This document shows positions 13,381 to 13,721 of a stretch of 13,721 nt of DNA, in pieces. The notes under the pieces are model-generated. The model was not told the DNA's origin. It saw only the letters and a program-made list of their open reading frames with translations, and did no database searches. Position 1 is the first letter of the stretch, and each line of letters begins with the position of its first letter. Position numbers and translations under genes: made by a program. Source of the stretch: Cribrihabitans_A pelagius (GTDB lineage: Bacteria > Pseudomonadota > Alphaproteobacteria > Rhodobacterales > Rhodobacteraceae); NCBI RefSeq assembly GCF_048820915.1, contig NZ_JBMERR010000039.1, positions 1 to 13,721 on the forward strand, written 5' to 3'.

Positions 13381-13721
13381 ATGTCCCGGCGCAATCCGTT
13401 CAAGCGGCACCGGTTCCCGCGCGAGATCATCCTGCTGGCGGTGCGCTGGTCCTGCCGCTGGCCGCTTTCGTGCCGGGACGTGCGAGGTATGCGTGCTGAG
13501 CGGGGCGCGGCTGTTGATGCCTCGGCCGTTCACCGCCGGGTGCGAAAGTTTGGTCCCGGAATCCGGAAGCGGGCCCAAGCCCGGCACCGCGCCCGGCGCG
13601 GGCTGCAATGGCGTGTCGATGAGACCTGCGTTCGCGCGGGCGGGCGCTGGCGTTGCCTTTGGAGGGCCGTGGACCCGTTCGGCCAGCTGATCGATTTCCG
13701 CCTGACGGCGCGGCGGGATGC
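13381..13721 (+). CDS. IS6-family transposase, N-terminal part
   Basis: The frame is open from the ATG at 13381 to the window edge, 113 codons of an expected 235 or so. Family features are clear: the opening MSRRNPFKRHRFPREIIL, the helix-turn-helix region, KFGPGIRKRA, and GLQWRVDET, which carries the first Asp of the DDE triad. WRAVDPFGQLIDFRLTARRDA-like sequence follows at the edge. Compared with the family as I know it, several usually aromatic positions are changed, for example WSCRWPLSCRDV where WYCRYPLSYRDV is common, and DETC for DETY. No stop or frameshift is seen, but these changes suggest a drifting and possibly inactive copy. The comparison is from memory. Confidence 0.85.
   Translation, partial: MSRRNPFKRHRFPREIILLAVRWSCRWPLSCRDVRGMRAERGAAVDASAVHRRVRKFGPGIRKRAQARHRARRGLQWRVDETCVRAGGRWRCLWRAVDPFGQLIDFRLTARRD

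Larger units (their letters stand above)
13319..13721 (+). mobile_element. Left end of a second IS6-family insertion sequence (partial)
   Basis: It begins with the inverted repeat GGTCCGTTGCATTAAC (13319-13334), exactly complementary to the repeat ending the left copy. A leader of about 46 bases with a GAGGAG ribosome site and the transposase start follow. The orientation is the same as the left copy, so the two ISs form a direct-repeat bracket around the cassette. The element runs off the right edge. No 8-bp target duplication is expected at the inner ends, and none is seen (TGTCTCAG at 181-188 against TAAAGAGG at 13311-13318). Confidence 0.82.

Overview
This window looks like a piece of a GC-rich alphaproteobacterial genome, most likely Rhodobacterales. 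That reading rests on codon use, the FrcBCA-like transporter layout and the IS6-type transposase sequences; no rRNA or marker gene is present to settle it. It holds an almost complete inositol catabolism cassette lying between two IS6-family insertion sequence fragments in the same orientation. The left fragment supplies the last 41 codons of a transposase plus its right inverted repeat (1-180). The right fragment supplies a left inverted repeat plus the first 113 codons of a transposase (13319-13721). The two repeats are perfect reverse complements over 16 bp, so the roughly 13.1 kb between them (181-13318) has the layout of an IS6-type pseudo-compound transposon.

Layout from left to right: (1) a minus-strand ABC uptake operon, read in the order periplasmic binding protein (3222-2272), permease (2188-1064), single-domain ATPase (1062-241); (2) a divergent LacI-family regulator (3402-4406); (3) a second minus-strand operon, read in the order Gfo/Idh/MocA dehydrogenase (7565-6462), IolE-like TIM-barrel protein (6442-5549), second Gfo/Idh/MocA dehydrogenase (5536-4403), whose end overlaps the convergent lacI-type gene by 4 bases; (4) a tightly packed plus-strand operon, iolD, iolC, iolB, an IolJ-like class II aldolase and iolG (7689-13225). 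Most junctions in this last operon are overlapping or a few bases apart.

Together the genes describe import of an inositol or similar cyclitol or sugar by a CUT2-type ABC transporter. Oxidation to an inosose (IolG and perhaps the two other dehydrogenases) and dehydration (IolE-like) follow. Ring opening (IolD), isomerisation (IolB), phosphorylation (IolC) and aldol cleavage (IolJ-like) then give dihydroxyacetone phosphate and malonate semialdehyde. The final enzyme, IolA, is not in the window. Both divergent promoter regions carry the same palindrome core, TGCAACCGGTTGCA, which fits a CG-centred LacI-family operator. The local LacI-type protein is therefore the likely repressor of all three structural operons. 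I see no tRNA, rRNA, CRISPR array or replication origin. No stretch longer than 300 bases lacks a gene.
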